The position numbers and the translations under genes were made by a program. From GWE2-42-39 sp942493345 (GTDB lineage Bacteria; Bacteroidota; Bacteroidia; Bacteroidales; Prolixibacteraceae): a DNA stretch of 64,000 nt. The notes beneath the pieces are model-generated. The model saw only the letters and a list, made by a program, of their open reading frames with translations. It had not been told where the DNA came from and made no database searches. Location: positions 930,001 through 994,000 of the forward strand of contig OW818695.1 of NCBI GenBank assembly GCA_942493345.1, in the 5' to 3' direction. Shown here one piece after another: positions 56,201-63,681 of this stretch (positions are counted from its first letter, which is position 1; every line of letters begins with the position of its first letter).

Positions 56201-58787
56201 TGAATGTAATATGAGTTGCTAACTGAGCAGGAGTCAACGCAGTTAAAGCAATTGGCGCCGGCGACGTTAAATCAGTAAGTGTTCCGAGATTAGCATCCGT
56301 AAAAGTAATTGTAGGATTAGCGTTTGCCACAATATTCGAAACATTACCATCGTGGCTATTGGTAGCAACTGGTTTTTCGTAATCTTTTACAGAATATGTC
56401 TTCGTTGCTGAATAACCAGTAGCAGCACTCAACAGTGTAGTCTGTGAATCGCGAACTTTAGCGCCATTCAAGCTGACAACATAATCGGCAGCATTACTAA
56501 TAAGCAATACACTAGGAGTAATAGTAATAGTAAATGTAGTCGCATTATAATCTACCAAAAATGCTTTTGCACCTGCAGGAGCACCTGTTTTAGTAAATGT
56601 AATAAATGGAGTTAAATTAGCAGCAGTAGCCGCTACCCAAGTAGTACCAGTGGTATTAACATTTACTGCCTTATTAAAGTCGATAACAAATTTTGAATCA
56701 GCTAACAAACCGTTAATAGTCGTAGCACCCAGTGTACTTCCATAAGTTACAGTAAAAGGATCCAAATCTCCGGTAGTCAGAGTTCTTACTATTTCAGTAC
56801 TAACCGCATTTGCAGCCAAAGTCGGAATAGCTGTACTCCCTAAGTCTTTTACTGCATCCGGACGAATACGGATTTTATAAGTTGTATTTGCCGCTAATGT
56901 GGCAGTTGGGTTAATTACAATTGTATAATTAGGAACCACAACATTATCTGCATCGGCAGCGCCAAGAGGAGAAGTTACAGTAAAGGGTTCAACTACATCA
57001 TTAACTTCCAGCGCAAGAACCTGAGCCCAGTCGGTAGTTGTAAGTAATTGTTTTGTAACTGTCTCGTTAAAAGTCACATTAATATCTGAATTCAAATTAT
57101 TCGGGGTAGCAAAGGCAACAGTTACAGTAGGAGCTTCAAAGTCCGTACTGGTGAATGCCCAATTCCCTTTATTAATAGGAACAATAAATGAACCAGCACC
57201 AGCAAATGAATTGCTTGTAGTTGCCATATCAATAATAAATCCAGCAGGGAAAACTACATAATAGTCAGTTTTACTTGGTAAAGTCATACCAAGATCAACC
57301 ACTGCTACATATTGTGCGGTTGTACGACCAGCACCAAAAGTATTAGCAGTTACCTCCGCTGTAGTGATTTTCCTTGAACTAATAGAAGTTATTTGTTTTA
57401 CGTATGAATCATCTGAATCTTTGCGTAAATCAAGAGTCCCGGTTGTTCCATTTTGAACCTGCTCATCAAATACCATATATAAAGCGTAAGTGCTTTTTCC
57501 ACTGTTTGCTAAAACACCACGAGCAATGGAAACAGGAGCAGTATTGTCAATTGTTGTAAAAGCAACATTCTCAGCAGTAGCCGCAGTTACAGGAGCACCT
57601 ACAGTTACACTGTTTTCAGATACAATGTAAGTTTTATAAGTAATACCACCGGTTAAACCAGTCAACGCAGCAGTAACATTTGTTCCAGCAGTAGCAACAG
57701 GTTTAAAACCAGAAGCAGTAGCAACAAAAGGAAGACCACTATTTCCGCCAACACCATCACCATCATTAATAACGTCAGCAGCAGTTACAACTGTAGCCGT
57801 AGGATAAGTTGCATAATAATATTTACCCTTTTCGTCAAGAGTAACATTTAAAGTAGCAGTAGTTGAAGCAACTGCAGTAACACTTTTTGCAGTAACTGCA
57901 GGAGCCGAATGGTCGCGTGTTGTAAAAGTCCAGGTAGCAGTATTGCTTAAACCATCATAAGACATTACATTACCATTCACATCTAAAAATGCGCCAGCAT
58001 CAATTGTTACATAGTATTTCGTTTTTTCTTTAAAAATAGATGTGGCCGCAACAGGAACATAAACATTAGCAGAACCACCTAAAACACCTGCAGCAAGAGG
58101 AGTTGTTAAAGCAGCATCCGATGTCAACGTTGTTGCACCGATTTTTCCAACTTTAATAATGTCTACAACAGTACCATCTTCTTTATAAATATACACTGCT
58201 TTATCGTTTGTAGCAGTAGGAACAGTAACTTTTTCATCAAAAGGAATTTTTAATGTAAAGGCACTCCCATCCAAGTTTGCCATTACATCAATAACTCCCT
58301 TGTTAGGAGTAAATGTATTAGCAGCAGTTAACAAATTCGGTTTTACATAGTCTCCGATTTCGAAGTCAAAAACTCCCTGAGCTAAGGCTCCGGCTGCTAA
58401 ACCTACAACAGCGCCATCGGTAATGGCAATACTGTAATCGTCTCCAAACACAAAGGAAGATTCAACAAGACCATGTGTTACCTCAAGAGTTTTACCTATC
58501 ACCTTAACACTAGCAGAACTGGTGTTGATCGGATAAGTCTTGTACAACCCAAGAGTAGCAGGGGTAGTCCCCTTGTAAATAACTAATGTACCACCAGCAG
58601 CACTGATCTGCGGTACAGCATCAAATGCAACAACAAATTTTGTTGCAATGTCTGCAGGCTTTACATTTAGGTCGGCATCCTTTGGAACGGATTTTAATCC
58701 GTCAAAGCCAATACCGAACGCCATTTGCAAACTCAGCCCGCAAAAAAGTATAAACATACTAAATAGCCGAGTAAATGATTTTCTCAT
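50262..58787 (-). CDS. Giant secreted Ig-like repeat protein with type IX sorting domain
   Basis: The 2841-residue protein has a signal peptide (1-25), then about twenty Ig-like modules of the SbsA/Big_5 type. Each runs about 100-150 residues and often ends in a TWTFTT- or YNV-type strand followed by a D..xAP linker, with recurrent ITFDE, LNFSEPV and VDFNEKV strands. Two late repeats near the end share DKASG.. ITTNAF.. LTF wording. The last 75 residues (LEFKVYPNPFVNELKVDN to the final KR) form a type A type IX secretion sorting domain. It is rich in Ala, Thr, Val and Asn with almost no Cys. It is probably exported through type IX and held on the surface as a long adhesin or matrix protein. 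No enzymatic domain is visible. Confidence 0.92.
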   Translation of the reverse strand: MRKSFTRLFSMFILFCGLSLQMAFGIGFDGLKSVPKDADLNVKPADIATKFVVAFDAVPQISAAGGTLVIYKGTTPATLGLYKTYPINTSSASVKVIGKTLEVTHGLVESSFVFGDDYSIAITDGAVVGLAAGALAQGVFDFEIGDYVKPNLLTAANTFTPNKGVIDVMANLDGSAFTLKIPFDEKVTVPTATNDKAVYIYKEDGTVVDIIKVGKIGATTLTSDAALTTPLAAGVLGGSANVYVPVAATSIFKEKTKYYVTIDAGAFLDVNGNVMSYDGLSNTATWTFTTRDHSAPAVTAKSVTAVASTTATLNVTLDEKGKYYYATYPTATVVTAADVINDGDGVGGNSGLPFVATASGFKPVATAGTNVTAALTGLTGGITYKTYIVSENSVTVGAPVTAATAENVAFTTIDNTAPVSIARGVLANSGKSTYALYMVFDEQVQNGTTGTLDLRKDSDDSYVKQITSISSRKITTAEVTANTFGAGRTTAQYVAVVDLGMTLPSKTDYYVVFPAGFIIDMATTSNSFAGAGSFIVPINKGNWAFTSTDFEAPTVTVAFATPNNLNSDINVTFNETVTKQLLTTTDWAQVLALEVNDVVEPFTVTSPLGAADADNVVVPNYTIVINPTATLAANTTYKIRIRPDAVKDLGSTAIPTLAANAVSTEIVRTLTTGDLDPFTVTYGSTLGATTINGLLADSKFVIDFNKAVNVNTTGTTWVAATAANLTPFITFTKTGAPAGAKAFLVDYNATTFTITITPSVLLISNAADYVVSLNGAKVRDSQTTLLSAATGYSATKTYSVKDYEKPVATNSHDGNVSNIVANANPTITFTDANLGTLTDLTSPAPIALTALTPAQLATHITFKQDDSNSENLPFAATYAAGVITIVPTAALVTGKTYYYGIGASVKDATNNVTDGKFTTFTMVAPAVAPTIIADTYTVNTSAQTPVATALENVVSVGAPLKVTVSVTFNDFIKEMDPASPNYVAGCLIANLSDGTSSWNTTIGSINVSGKVLTIDFATGAALASDAVCTLTLPAKMVQGSSYIAGTTTFAQFAGKAITFKSKDLVAPSITATTPGVGAGGIALNTALKVDFNEKVVLGSGNILIKENVSGTTMQTIEINATNVNLDYTTIAPGTRVTITKADLIKYNTAYDVVIPAAGFKDDISLNPMAANYTWTFTTVVNPQPIIKLTSGVITVTPADNSDQVALSPLSLGITFSEEIEKYTPVVGTRKLWYLIEEGNAGIRAGFDGSLDLTLNGGNDVPVADDYIENLSVGVTANTVTIVTGFTPVAGKRYYVLITPGSFLDKSTGTSAVGNPVPGVFGGVIAGTTWNFTTKDENPGTVTFEYTKRTDNLVATTSDIVIKFTRPIVKSDGTAITDAQVANLFTLTKTAGPGTPGVKAFIGTISADKMTVTILNSSLVTLGEMTAGSNFTIAMNAGAIKYANNAAIVGAADAFSTSNYDKPTVASVFQSTGLTTPTVVDIYKDPVDGKHKAKVRFDCASNPISVAGVQTALKKVYYTIEPGTAPSAAMTPSILMLSATNQAIAAGTFAVSKTFTFSDLVEETSYVVYAVVEDVAGNISTVNSLIFTTDDVSKPLLSVPPTAFDVNKKLTFTFNENITVTAGNNAVRILDKNSMTVVAVLNLNAVTPSNATNDKKLITDAFAGLATTDALVNYYVEVEAGIVADVPVVALDAVNTFDGLFRTDLEVSSKDATAPVLSSTDPVLPATGVDVNFSIKLNFSEPVKKATTLPVDAFVVEKEITPGSGTWEPFEVIDPANVVTNGTEVVTVTLSRVLASTTKYQLSVKLNSFTDLTGTPHAVATAVGTITTKDVVSPVVTYAPTKGQINVPVATANMTLDFNEVIRLLDNSVIDNYDLDSLVYFKKAGVDMAFDAVITNPTLTTSRITITPAVALVADATYTYGFKAKFEDASNNAVPADAATFNTVLTTPAAQYLSWLPARKSPYVAPWTWVATAGTITLNFTNDIFTHEAVAADNNLPVTSARIIANSIITVKKTTPLLVTTTMAAADLLFTTPNNRTIVVAPKAGTTWGSSNVIEVIVNGDKLQINEGNITVLGNAGAVWDASKYLAEDTIDPIVDVTKTVAPAPGVIPFTAGFYPAKVGVAGVAPTIAKTDALKLFFNEDVKVGTGLVEIRYWDGELAKAPMAVTVAADKRTVTLGDLTGLPTNEEYYAIVQASIVVDNTVDVNPYAGMTDVKVWKFNLRDDAYPVATLYTPTTDNQPVTTDLTINFDRPVIVGTTGYVALYKSAAGGDAVQIWRCADNGATAAMSTSGSVGTINISNLEVNTKYYVEVAEGTFTSAVDNTKGQAAIERSSWTFTTEVNTAPSILATGYSPVKDAIDVPRNADLQITFDMEVQPGSGIIQLHKADGSQILNFPVTDPALVNFNGAVVTVSLPMLSEDTQYYVIIPGTTIRNKTYTPEYFAGLTVPYVWKFNTVVDATPPTVTADKASGTTITTNAFDVTLTFSEAVVGAVAGITTTGATTAVVTEVTAGRVYKVAVTAADLATVKITAAATITDAAGNPLAATEFTYNVADNNGPTLTVDKASGSNITTNAFNVVLTFNEDVTGVAAAVTVSTGSTVAVTGSGKVYTAAIVAPSSSAVVMTVANTVKDIATNAFAGAAFTYNVSGDVTAPSLTAKTPTATTATAHVTTLEMTFDENVVKGTGKLYIYNGATIERTIDVTSTSVVVTGTKATITLAGSLNKNTTYFVYVDNGFVADVYANKYVGISNPATWTFTTGNFAVGNDPVIGSLEFKVYPNPFVNELKVDNASELSRVIITSMTGQKVKEIVNPTSTIQTNDLRSGVYFISLYVDDVVAKTERIVKR

Positions 58788-58893
58788 AGCAATTGTTTTT
58801 TAATTGAACTTAATTGATTGATTGATTGTATTATATCATTCATTTTCTTTATATTTCCAGACATATTCGTCTTATATTAAAGTCAATATATCA

Positions 58894-58925
58894 CAAACGT
58901 ATAAAATTTATTAGCAATGTACAAA
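58894..58925 (-). promoter_or_regulatory. Bacteroidota-type promoter of the giant gene
   Basis: On the minus strand TTTG (58925-58922), exactly 20 bases, then TACGTTTG (58901-58894), a full match to TTTG-N20-TAnnTTTG. The start codon is about 105 bases downstream. No other gene is seen from 58788 to 59174. Confidence 0.75.
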
Positions 58926-59174
58926 AATAATCTTGCATAAAAATAAAATATTTTGCAATTATTTTTCACCTGCATCCTCTGTCTGTACTGAAGTTTGAGG
59001 ATAATTACCCCCTCCTGCCCCGGCACCGACTTTACGTAATATTAAAATAACTAAGCGGACAAAACGCCTGATTAAAAATTCCACATAAAAATACAGCTTT
59101 TATTTATACCCGAACTAATTCTGCAATTTTTCTGCTTTTTTCTCGTTATTTTTCCAAGAAATATTGATACGGGA

Positions 59175-59390
59175 ATGAAATTGACTAAAACTCTGATAAT
59201 TATTGTGCTTCTTGTAGGTATGCTAACGGCTTGCAAAACAAGTTGCAACTGCCCTGCCTATAGTTTTGCAGAGCAAAAACAGTCTGCCCCCTTTGCCCTT
59301 CAGGCATTTTCCCTAACAAGTGAAAACTTTTGGTCTGTAAAAAAACCAGTGAGTACATCTCCGACACCAAGGCACTTCCGCATTATATGA
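59175..59390 (+). CDS. Small putative lipoprotein, possibly frameshifted
   Basis: The 71-residue frame starts with a lipoprotein signal MKLTKTLIIIVLLVGMLTAC (lipidation at Cys20) followed by KTSCNCPAYSF, a Cys-rich start seen in short Bacteroidota lipoproteins. The C-terminal part is uncertain: after a run of seven A bases (59337-59343) another frame continues as SEYISDTKALPHYMIVC then KLYSTSN to a stop near 59430, which looks more protein-like than the annotated end. This could mean a frameshift at the homopolymer, by mutation, sequencing error or slippage. Function is unknown. Confidence 0.5.
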   Translation: MKLTKTLIIIVLLVGMLTACKTSCNCPAYSFAEQKQSAPFALQAFSLTSENFWSVKKPVSTSPTPRHFRII

Positions 59391-59708
59391 TCGTGTGTAC
59401 AAAACTGTACTCGACCAGCAATTAAAAAATAGTTGCACCCAATATGGAGATTTGCAATCGCCATTAAAAACTCCATGATTGAAAACGGTGTCTCCCGGGA
59501 AAATAAATCCACAATCACTCAATCATGCAACCTAAATTTTCGCATGACAAAAATATCGTCCAAAAACAGAAAATGAAGGTGTGATTCAAAATTACGCTCT
59601 CACGATCTCTATATTTCCGTATTTTTCTAATTAAGTATTTTTCACAAACCTGTTTTTTTGCTTTAAATGATAGTTTTTCAATTATTTGCCGCATTTTTTA
59701 GCCGCTGA

Positions 59709-59758
59709 GAATTGAATATTCCCGCACGACACGGGAGATTGCACGGAAAATTCAATTC
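59709..59758. repeat. Inverted repeat in the gap upstream spacer
   Basis: GAATTGAATATTCC (59709-59722) pairs with GGAAAATTCAATTC (59745-59758) at 13 of 14 positions around a 22-base loop that itself holds a CCCGCACGACACGGG half-palindrome. It may be a structured RNA, a terminator or a mobile-element footprint. Confidence 0.5.
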
Positions 59759-59992
59759 TGAAGAAAATAAAACCTGCAAATTTTTAAATTGCACTTTTTT
59801 AGAATCGGACATCAGATTGGACAAAACAAATATTCAAATTTCAATACAAAATTCTCAAGTTGCAAAAATCTGGCATTGAATATCCAAAATTCAAAATCTA
59901 TATATTGGGTCACCAAACAAACCCCATGTTCAAACCTGAACATTAACTAAAAATTAAAGAATAGGATAAAACAGGTAGGCTCAGAAAAAAAA

Positions 59993-60024
59993 TTTGATGT
60001 TTCTGTATATATATATTTATTTTG
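59993..60024 (+). promoter_or_regulatory. Putative promoter of gap
   Basis: TTTG at 59993-59996, a 20-base spacer and TTATTTTG at 60017-60024 (7 of 8 matches to TAnnTTTG), about 70 bases before the gap start codon. Confidence 0.5.
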
Positions 60025-60093
60025 TATGGCCAAATGAAATGGTAAAAGCAGATAATTAATATTCATTCATACATTAATTAAAAATAATCAACT

Positions 60094-61101
60094 ATGTCAC
60101 AAATTAAAATTGGTATCAACGGATTCGGACGCATCGGTCGTTTGGTATTCCGCGCAGCCCAGGAAAGAGACGATGTGCAAATTGTAGCAGTTAATGACCC
60201 ATTTCTCGACATGGATTACCTTGTATATATGTTGCAATACGACACCGTGCATGGCAAATTCAAGGGAACTGCTGAAAACAAGAATGGTAAATTGTTTGTG
60301 AACGGTAAAGAAATTGCATTTTTTGCAGAAAAAGACCCTGCCAATATCGGATGGGGCACAGCAGGCGCTGAATACGTTGTTGAATCAACCGGCGTTTTCA
60401 CTACAATTGACAAAGCAAAAGCTCACCTGGCTGGTGGCGCAAAAAAAGTAATCATCTCGGCTCCTTCTGCTGATGCTCCAATGTTCGTTTGCGGTGTAAA
60501 CTTAGATGCTTACAAAGCCGACATGGATATCGTTTCTAACGCTTCTTGTACAACGAACTGCTTAGCTCCTTTGGCTAAAGTTATCAACGACAACTTCGGT
60601 ATTGTTGAAGGTTTGATGACAACCGTACACGCTGCCACAAATACTCAGAAAACAGTTGACGCTCCTTCTGCAAAAGACTGGAGAGGTGGCCGCTCAATCC
60701 TGAACAACATTATCCCTTCTTCAACAGGCGCAGCAAAAGCCGTAGGTAAAGTTATCCCTTCGCTGAATGGCAAACTTACAGGGATGGCTTTCCGCGTTCC
60801 AACTGCCGACGTATCAGTTGTTGACTTAACTGTCCGTTTGGAAAAAGCTGCTTCTTACGACGAAATCAAAGCTGCAGTTAAAAAAGCTTCTGAAAACGAA
60901 ATGAAAGGTATTCTTGGATACACTGAAGATTCGGTTGTTTCAACTGACTTCATTCATGAAGTACGCACTTCAGTATTCGATGCTGGCGCTGGTATCGCGT
61001 TGAACGGCAACTTCGTAAAATTAGTTAGCTGGTACGATAACGAGTGGGGTTATTCAAACAAAGTGATCGATTTAATCGCACACATGGATTCAGTAAAATA
61101 A
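60094..61101 (+). CDS. gap: Glyceraldehyde-3-phosphate dehydrogenase, type I
   Basis: The 335-residue enzyme oxidises glyceraldehyde 3-phosphate in glycolysis. It shows the NAD-binding start KIGINGFGRIGRLVFR, Asp35 in NDPF that favours NAD over NADP, and the active site SNASCTTNCLAPL with catalytic Cys152. AFRVPTADVSVVDLTV and WYDNEWGYSNKV end the family pattern. It is a single gene with its own promoter and terminator. Confidence 0.97.
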   Translation: MSQIKIGINGFGRIGRLVFRAAQERDDVQIVAVNDPFLDMDYLVYMLQYDTVHGKFKGTAENKNGKLFVNGKEIAFFAEKDPANIGWGTAGAEYVVESTGVFTTIDKAKAHLAGGAKKVIISAPSADAPMFVCGVNLDAYKADMDIVSNASCTTNCLAPLAKVINDNFGIVEGLMTTVHAATNTQKTVDAPSAKDWRGGRSILNNIIPSSTGAAKAVGKVIPSLNGKLTGMAFRVPTADVSVVDLTVRLEKAASYDEIKAAVKKASENEMKGILGYTEDSVVSTDFIHEVRTSVFDAGAGIALNGNFVKLVSWYDNEWGYSNKVIDLIAHMDSVK

Positions 61102-61104
61102 TTG

Positions 61105-61372
61105 CAAGCCTCACTCCCGGCCTCTCCCCAAAGGGAAGAGGAGAAACGGACTAACAAATATAAAAAGGTGTTATTTTGAATAGCACCTTTTTTATTTGCA
61201 TAAACTATCTTCAGAAATTTATATATTTTGAGATTATGACTCAAGGCCAAGATGACAGAATAAAAGATGGTGAGAAATTCTATCGAAGTATGGCAAAATA
61301 ATTTACTGGTCAATAAAAACGACGCCATACCAATCGCCTCTTCCCTTTGGGGAGAGGTTGGAGTGAGGCTCT
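61105..61372. repeat. Inverted pair of REP-like elements around the gap terminator
   Basis: Element A (61105-61142) and element B (61338-61372) are inverse copies with only a few differences; the core CTCTTCCCTTTGGGGAGAG is itself a 9-pair palindrome. They flank the terminator and about 140 bases without a gene, between the convergent gap and permease genes. The pair could fold into one large hairpin. Confidence 0.75.
61163..61193 (+). terminator. Intrinsic terminator of gap
   Basis: AAAAGGTGTTATT (61163-61175) pairs with AATAGCACCTTTT (61179-61191) over 13 positions (one G-T), followed by further T, 61 bases after the gap stop codon. Confidence 0.88.
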
Positions 61373-62620
61373 TTATTCGTACCGCAAACTTTCGATGGGG
61401 TCGAGCTTCGACGCTTTTTTTGCCGGATAATAACCCGACGCAACGCTGACTCCAAAACAGAGCAGCACTCCGGTAATAATCCATACCCAGGGAATAAAAA
61501 ACGGGATGCCAATCAAAGCCGAAACTCCGTTTCCTGCTAATATTCCAAGGATTATCCCCAAAGCGCCACCAAATTGGCCAATTACAATTGCTTCGATTAA
61601 AAATTGTTGCTTAATTACCTTTGAATTAGCGCCAATTGCTTTTCGGATACCAATTTCGCGAGTCCGCTCAGAAACCGACACCAGCATGATGTTCATCAAC
61701 CCGACAGCCGCACCAAACAGGGTAATCAGCCCAATCAGAGTAGCCACCATGGTTATATTTTTCAGGTTGTCGAGCAAAATATTTACCAGGTTATCGCTCT
61801 TTTCAATATTAAAGTCGCTTTCGTCCTGCGGACTGAGGTTCCTTACAATCCGGAATGTTCCCTCTGCCTGTCCAACCGCCGGATCAACCAATTCGGTATT
61901 TCCCACTTTTACCTGAATGGTGAAATTCATATTCGGGCGGGAAAAATAATTACGCACGTTGGTATACGGAATGAAACATACCTGGTCGCCATTTCCGCCG
62001 AACCCGCTCCCTTTCGATGCAAGTGTTCCAATCACCTTGTATTTTCCACCGCCAATACTTACCGTTTTATTAATCGGATCCTCGTTCTTTTCAAATAATT
62101 TCGAAATAATTCCATTGCCAAGCAAAACGACATTGCGTCCCGATTCAATATCATCATCAGAAAATGCCCGGCCCAGTTTTAACTCATGCCCGGCAGTATA
62201 TAAATAATTATTGTCGATACCCTGTACGCTGATATTGGGATTGGTCTTTTTCTCTCCGTTTTTCAGGGTTCCCGTTCCGGTAGCATAAACCGAAAGCGAA
62301 ACGGTTGCGGGAAAATCAAACTTTTCTTTAAATTCTTTTGCCTGATAATAATTAATGTATGAATAGTTCCTCGACCGATACCGGTTATTCCCAACCTGCA
62401 CCCGCATACCGCGCGATGTTATTGTGAACGTGTTGGTACCCATAAAAGTAAATTCCTTGGTGATTGAACTCTTGATTGAATCAATTGCAGTCAGAATCCC
62501 CACCAGCGCAGTCAAACCAATAGCTATTATTAATATAGTAAGAATGGTTCTTAGTAAGTTACTCCGGATCGACTGAAGTGCAATCCGGACGTTTTCTGTG
62601 ATTATCCGCTGTATATACAT
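61373..62620 (-). CDS. ABC transporter permease, MacB/FtsX type
   Basis: The 415-residue protein has one N-terminal membrane helix (about 22-47), a MacB-like periplasmic core of about 200 residues and three C-terminal helices with the FtsX-domain sequence SVSERTREIGIRKAIGA. This is the permease half of a MacB-type mechanotransmission system, used for export of peptides, lipids or toxins. The ATPase partner and a periplasmic adaptor are not in the window. The stop codon abuts a REP-like element. Confidence 0.92.
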   Translation of the reverse strand: MYIQRIITENVRIALQSIRSNLLRTILTILIIAIGLTALVGILTAIDSIKSSITKEFTFMGTNTFTITSRGMRVQVGNNRYRSRNYSYINYYQAKEFKEKFDFPATVSLSVYATGTGTLKNGEKKTNPNISVQGIDNNYLYTAGHELKLGRAFSDDDIESGRNVVLLGNGIISKLFEKNEDPINKTVSIGGGKYKVIGTLASKGSGFGGNGDQVCFIPYTNVRNYFSRPNMNFTIQVKVGNTELVDPAVGQAEGTFRIVRNLSPQDESDFNIEKSDNLVNILLDNLKNITMVATLIGLITLFGAAVGLMNIMLVSVSERTREIGIRKAIGANSKVIKQQFLIEAIVIGQFGGALGIILGILAGNGVSALIGIPFFIPWVWIITGVLLCFGVSVASGYYPAKKASKLDPIESLRYE

Positions 62621-62998
62621 CTATATCTTATAAAATAGTCTACAAGCTATCGTTATTCATCGAACATATAAGCCATGTAATTTCAGAATAAATTACGAGA
62701 GCTGCAAATGATTTTTTTCGACGTCCTGAATTTAAATTTTCGAACTGAATGAAACAATATTTCATGAAAAAGCAATCCGTTTATTCGATTATTCTTTAAT
62801 CCCACGAAACCATGGAAATATATATTTATTTTAAGAAACGACTGATCAACACCTTACGGAGAGCTATTCCCGAATTAATCTTTTTTAACATTCAACGGCT
62901 AACCTTTTATTTTTTTTTGCCGTTAAAGAATTCCGTTAGACTAATTTTGTATGGTTTTGTAATGCTGTTTTATTTAATATCAAGCATAATTTATTGGC
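62621..62998. other. Intergenic region upstream of the pRiA4b-like gene
   Basis: These 378 AT-rich bases hold the promoter at 62916-62949 and an open frame of 67 codons (62812-63015) that spans this promoter and overlaps the next gene; I do not regard that frame as a gene. Confidence 0.5.
62916..62949 (+). promoter_or_regulatory. Bacteroidota-type promoter of the pRiA4b-like gene
   Basis: TTTG (62916-62919), 22 bases, then TAATTTTG (62942-62949), an exact TAnnTTTG match, 49 bases before the start codon at 62999. Confidence 0.6.
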
Positions 62999-63526
62999 AT
63001 GATATATATATTTAAAATCACAATAAACGAGAACTCAGGATTTATACGATTGATTGAAATTGATCCGGAAAACACATTTTCAACATTTCATTCCATCATA
63101 CAGCAAAATTTGAATTTCGATTCCGACCAACTAGCTTCCTTTTTTATTGTCGATGAAAGCTGGGACAAACGCATTGAGGTCACCATGATAGACATGGGAA
63201 GCAACGGGATTCCCGTTTTTACGATGAAAAAAACAAAAATCAAAGATTTAGTAAAAAAGAAAGGGCAGAAGCTCCTTTATATATTTGATTTCTTAAACGA
63301 CAGATCATTTTATATTGAACTAACAGAAATTTCTATGGAAAAAATTCTAAACGAACCAAAGGTTGCCTATCAGCAAGGGAAGGCACCAAAACAAGTTTTG
63401 ACGGAAGACGTAGAATTGATCGATGCAACAGACCGGGTTTTCGATTCATATCACGACTATGGTGATTTAGATGATTACACTGAAATTTTCGGAGAAATGG
63501 ACGATCTATTACAAGGGAGCAATTAA
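62999..63526 (+). CDS. pRiA4b ORF-3-like (PF07929-type) protein
   Basis: The 175-residue soluble protein has the pattern of plasmid pRiA4b ORF-3-like proteins: IYIFKITINENSGFIRLIEI as the opening strands, TFSTFHSIIQQNLNFDSDQLASFFIVD, and a central LLYIFDFLNDRSFYIEL strand pair that resembles the usual 'YxYDFGDxW' motif. The acidic C-terminal tail is rich in Asp and Tyr. Family members also appear as passenger genes of IS1096-like elements, but no transposase or inverted ends are seen here. Function is unknown. miaA follows after 155 bases. Confidence 0.8.
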   Translation: MIYIFKITINENSGFIRLIEIDPENTFSTFHSIIQQNLNFDSDQLASFFIVDESWDKRIEVTMIDMGSNGIPVFTMKKTKIKDLVKKKGQKLLYIFDFLNDRSFYIELTEISMEKILNEPKVAYQQGKAPKQVLTEDVELIDATDRVFDSYHDYGDLDDYTEIFGEMDDLLQGSN

Positions 63527-63681
63527 GTCTCTTCTTTTTACAGAGACACATTCGACAACTCACAACAGGGAGAGAATTTCAAGAAAGACAACAGACGAAA
63601 GCATTAACTTTTCCCCTTTAAAGGAAATGAGAAAGAGGCATTTATCCAGAATATTCTACCTTTGTCGTACAAACGAGAAGG

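Larger units (their letters stand above)
59391..60093. other. AT-rich spacer upstream of gap
   Basis: No convincing gene is seen in these 703 bases. They contain an imperfect hairpin at 59709-59758, short inverted AAATTC/ATATCC text near 59830-59900, and the putative gap promoter at 59993-60024. Confidence 0.5.

Noticed and set aside
50262..58787. Repetitive GCAGCA/ACAGCA text suggesting a satellite or CRISPR-like array
   Set aside because: The repeats are irregular, coding and follow Ala/Thr/Val-rich Ig modules; no constant repeat-spacer pattern exists.
62812..63015. 67-codon open frame with hydrophobic C-terminus
   Set aside because: It spans the promoter match at 62916-62949, overlaps the next gene, and its AT-rich composition explains the residues; no family resemblance.
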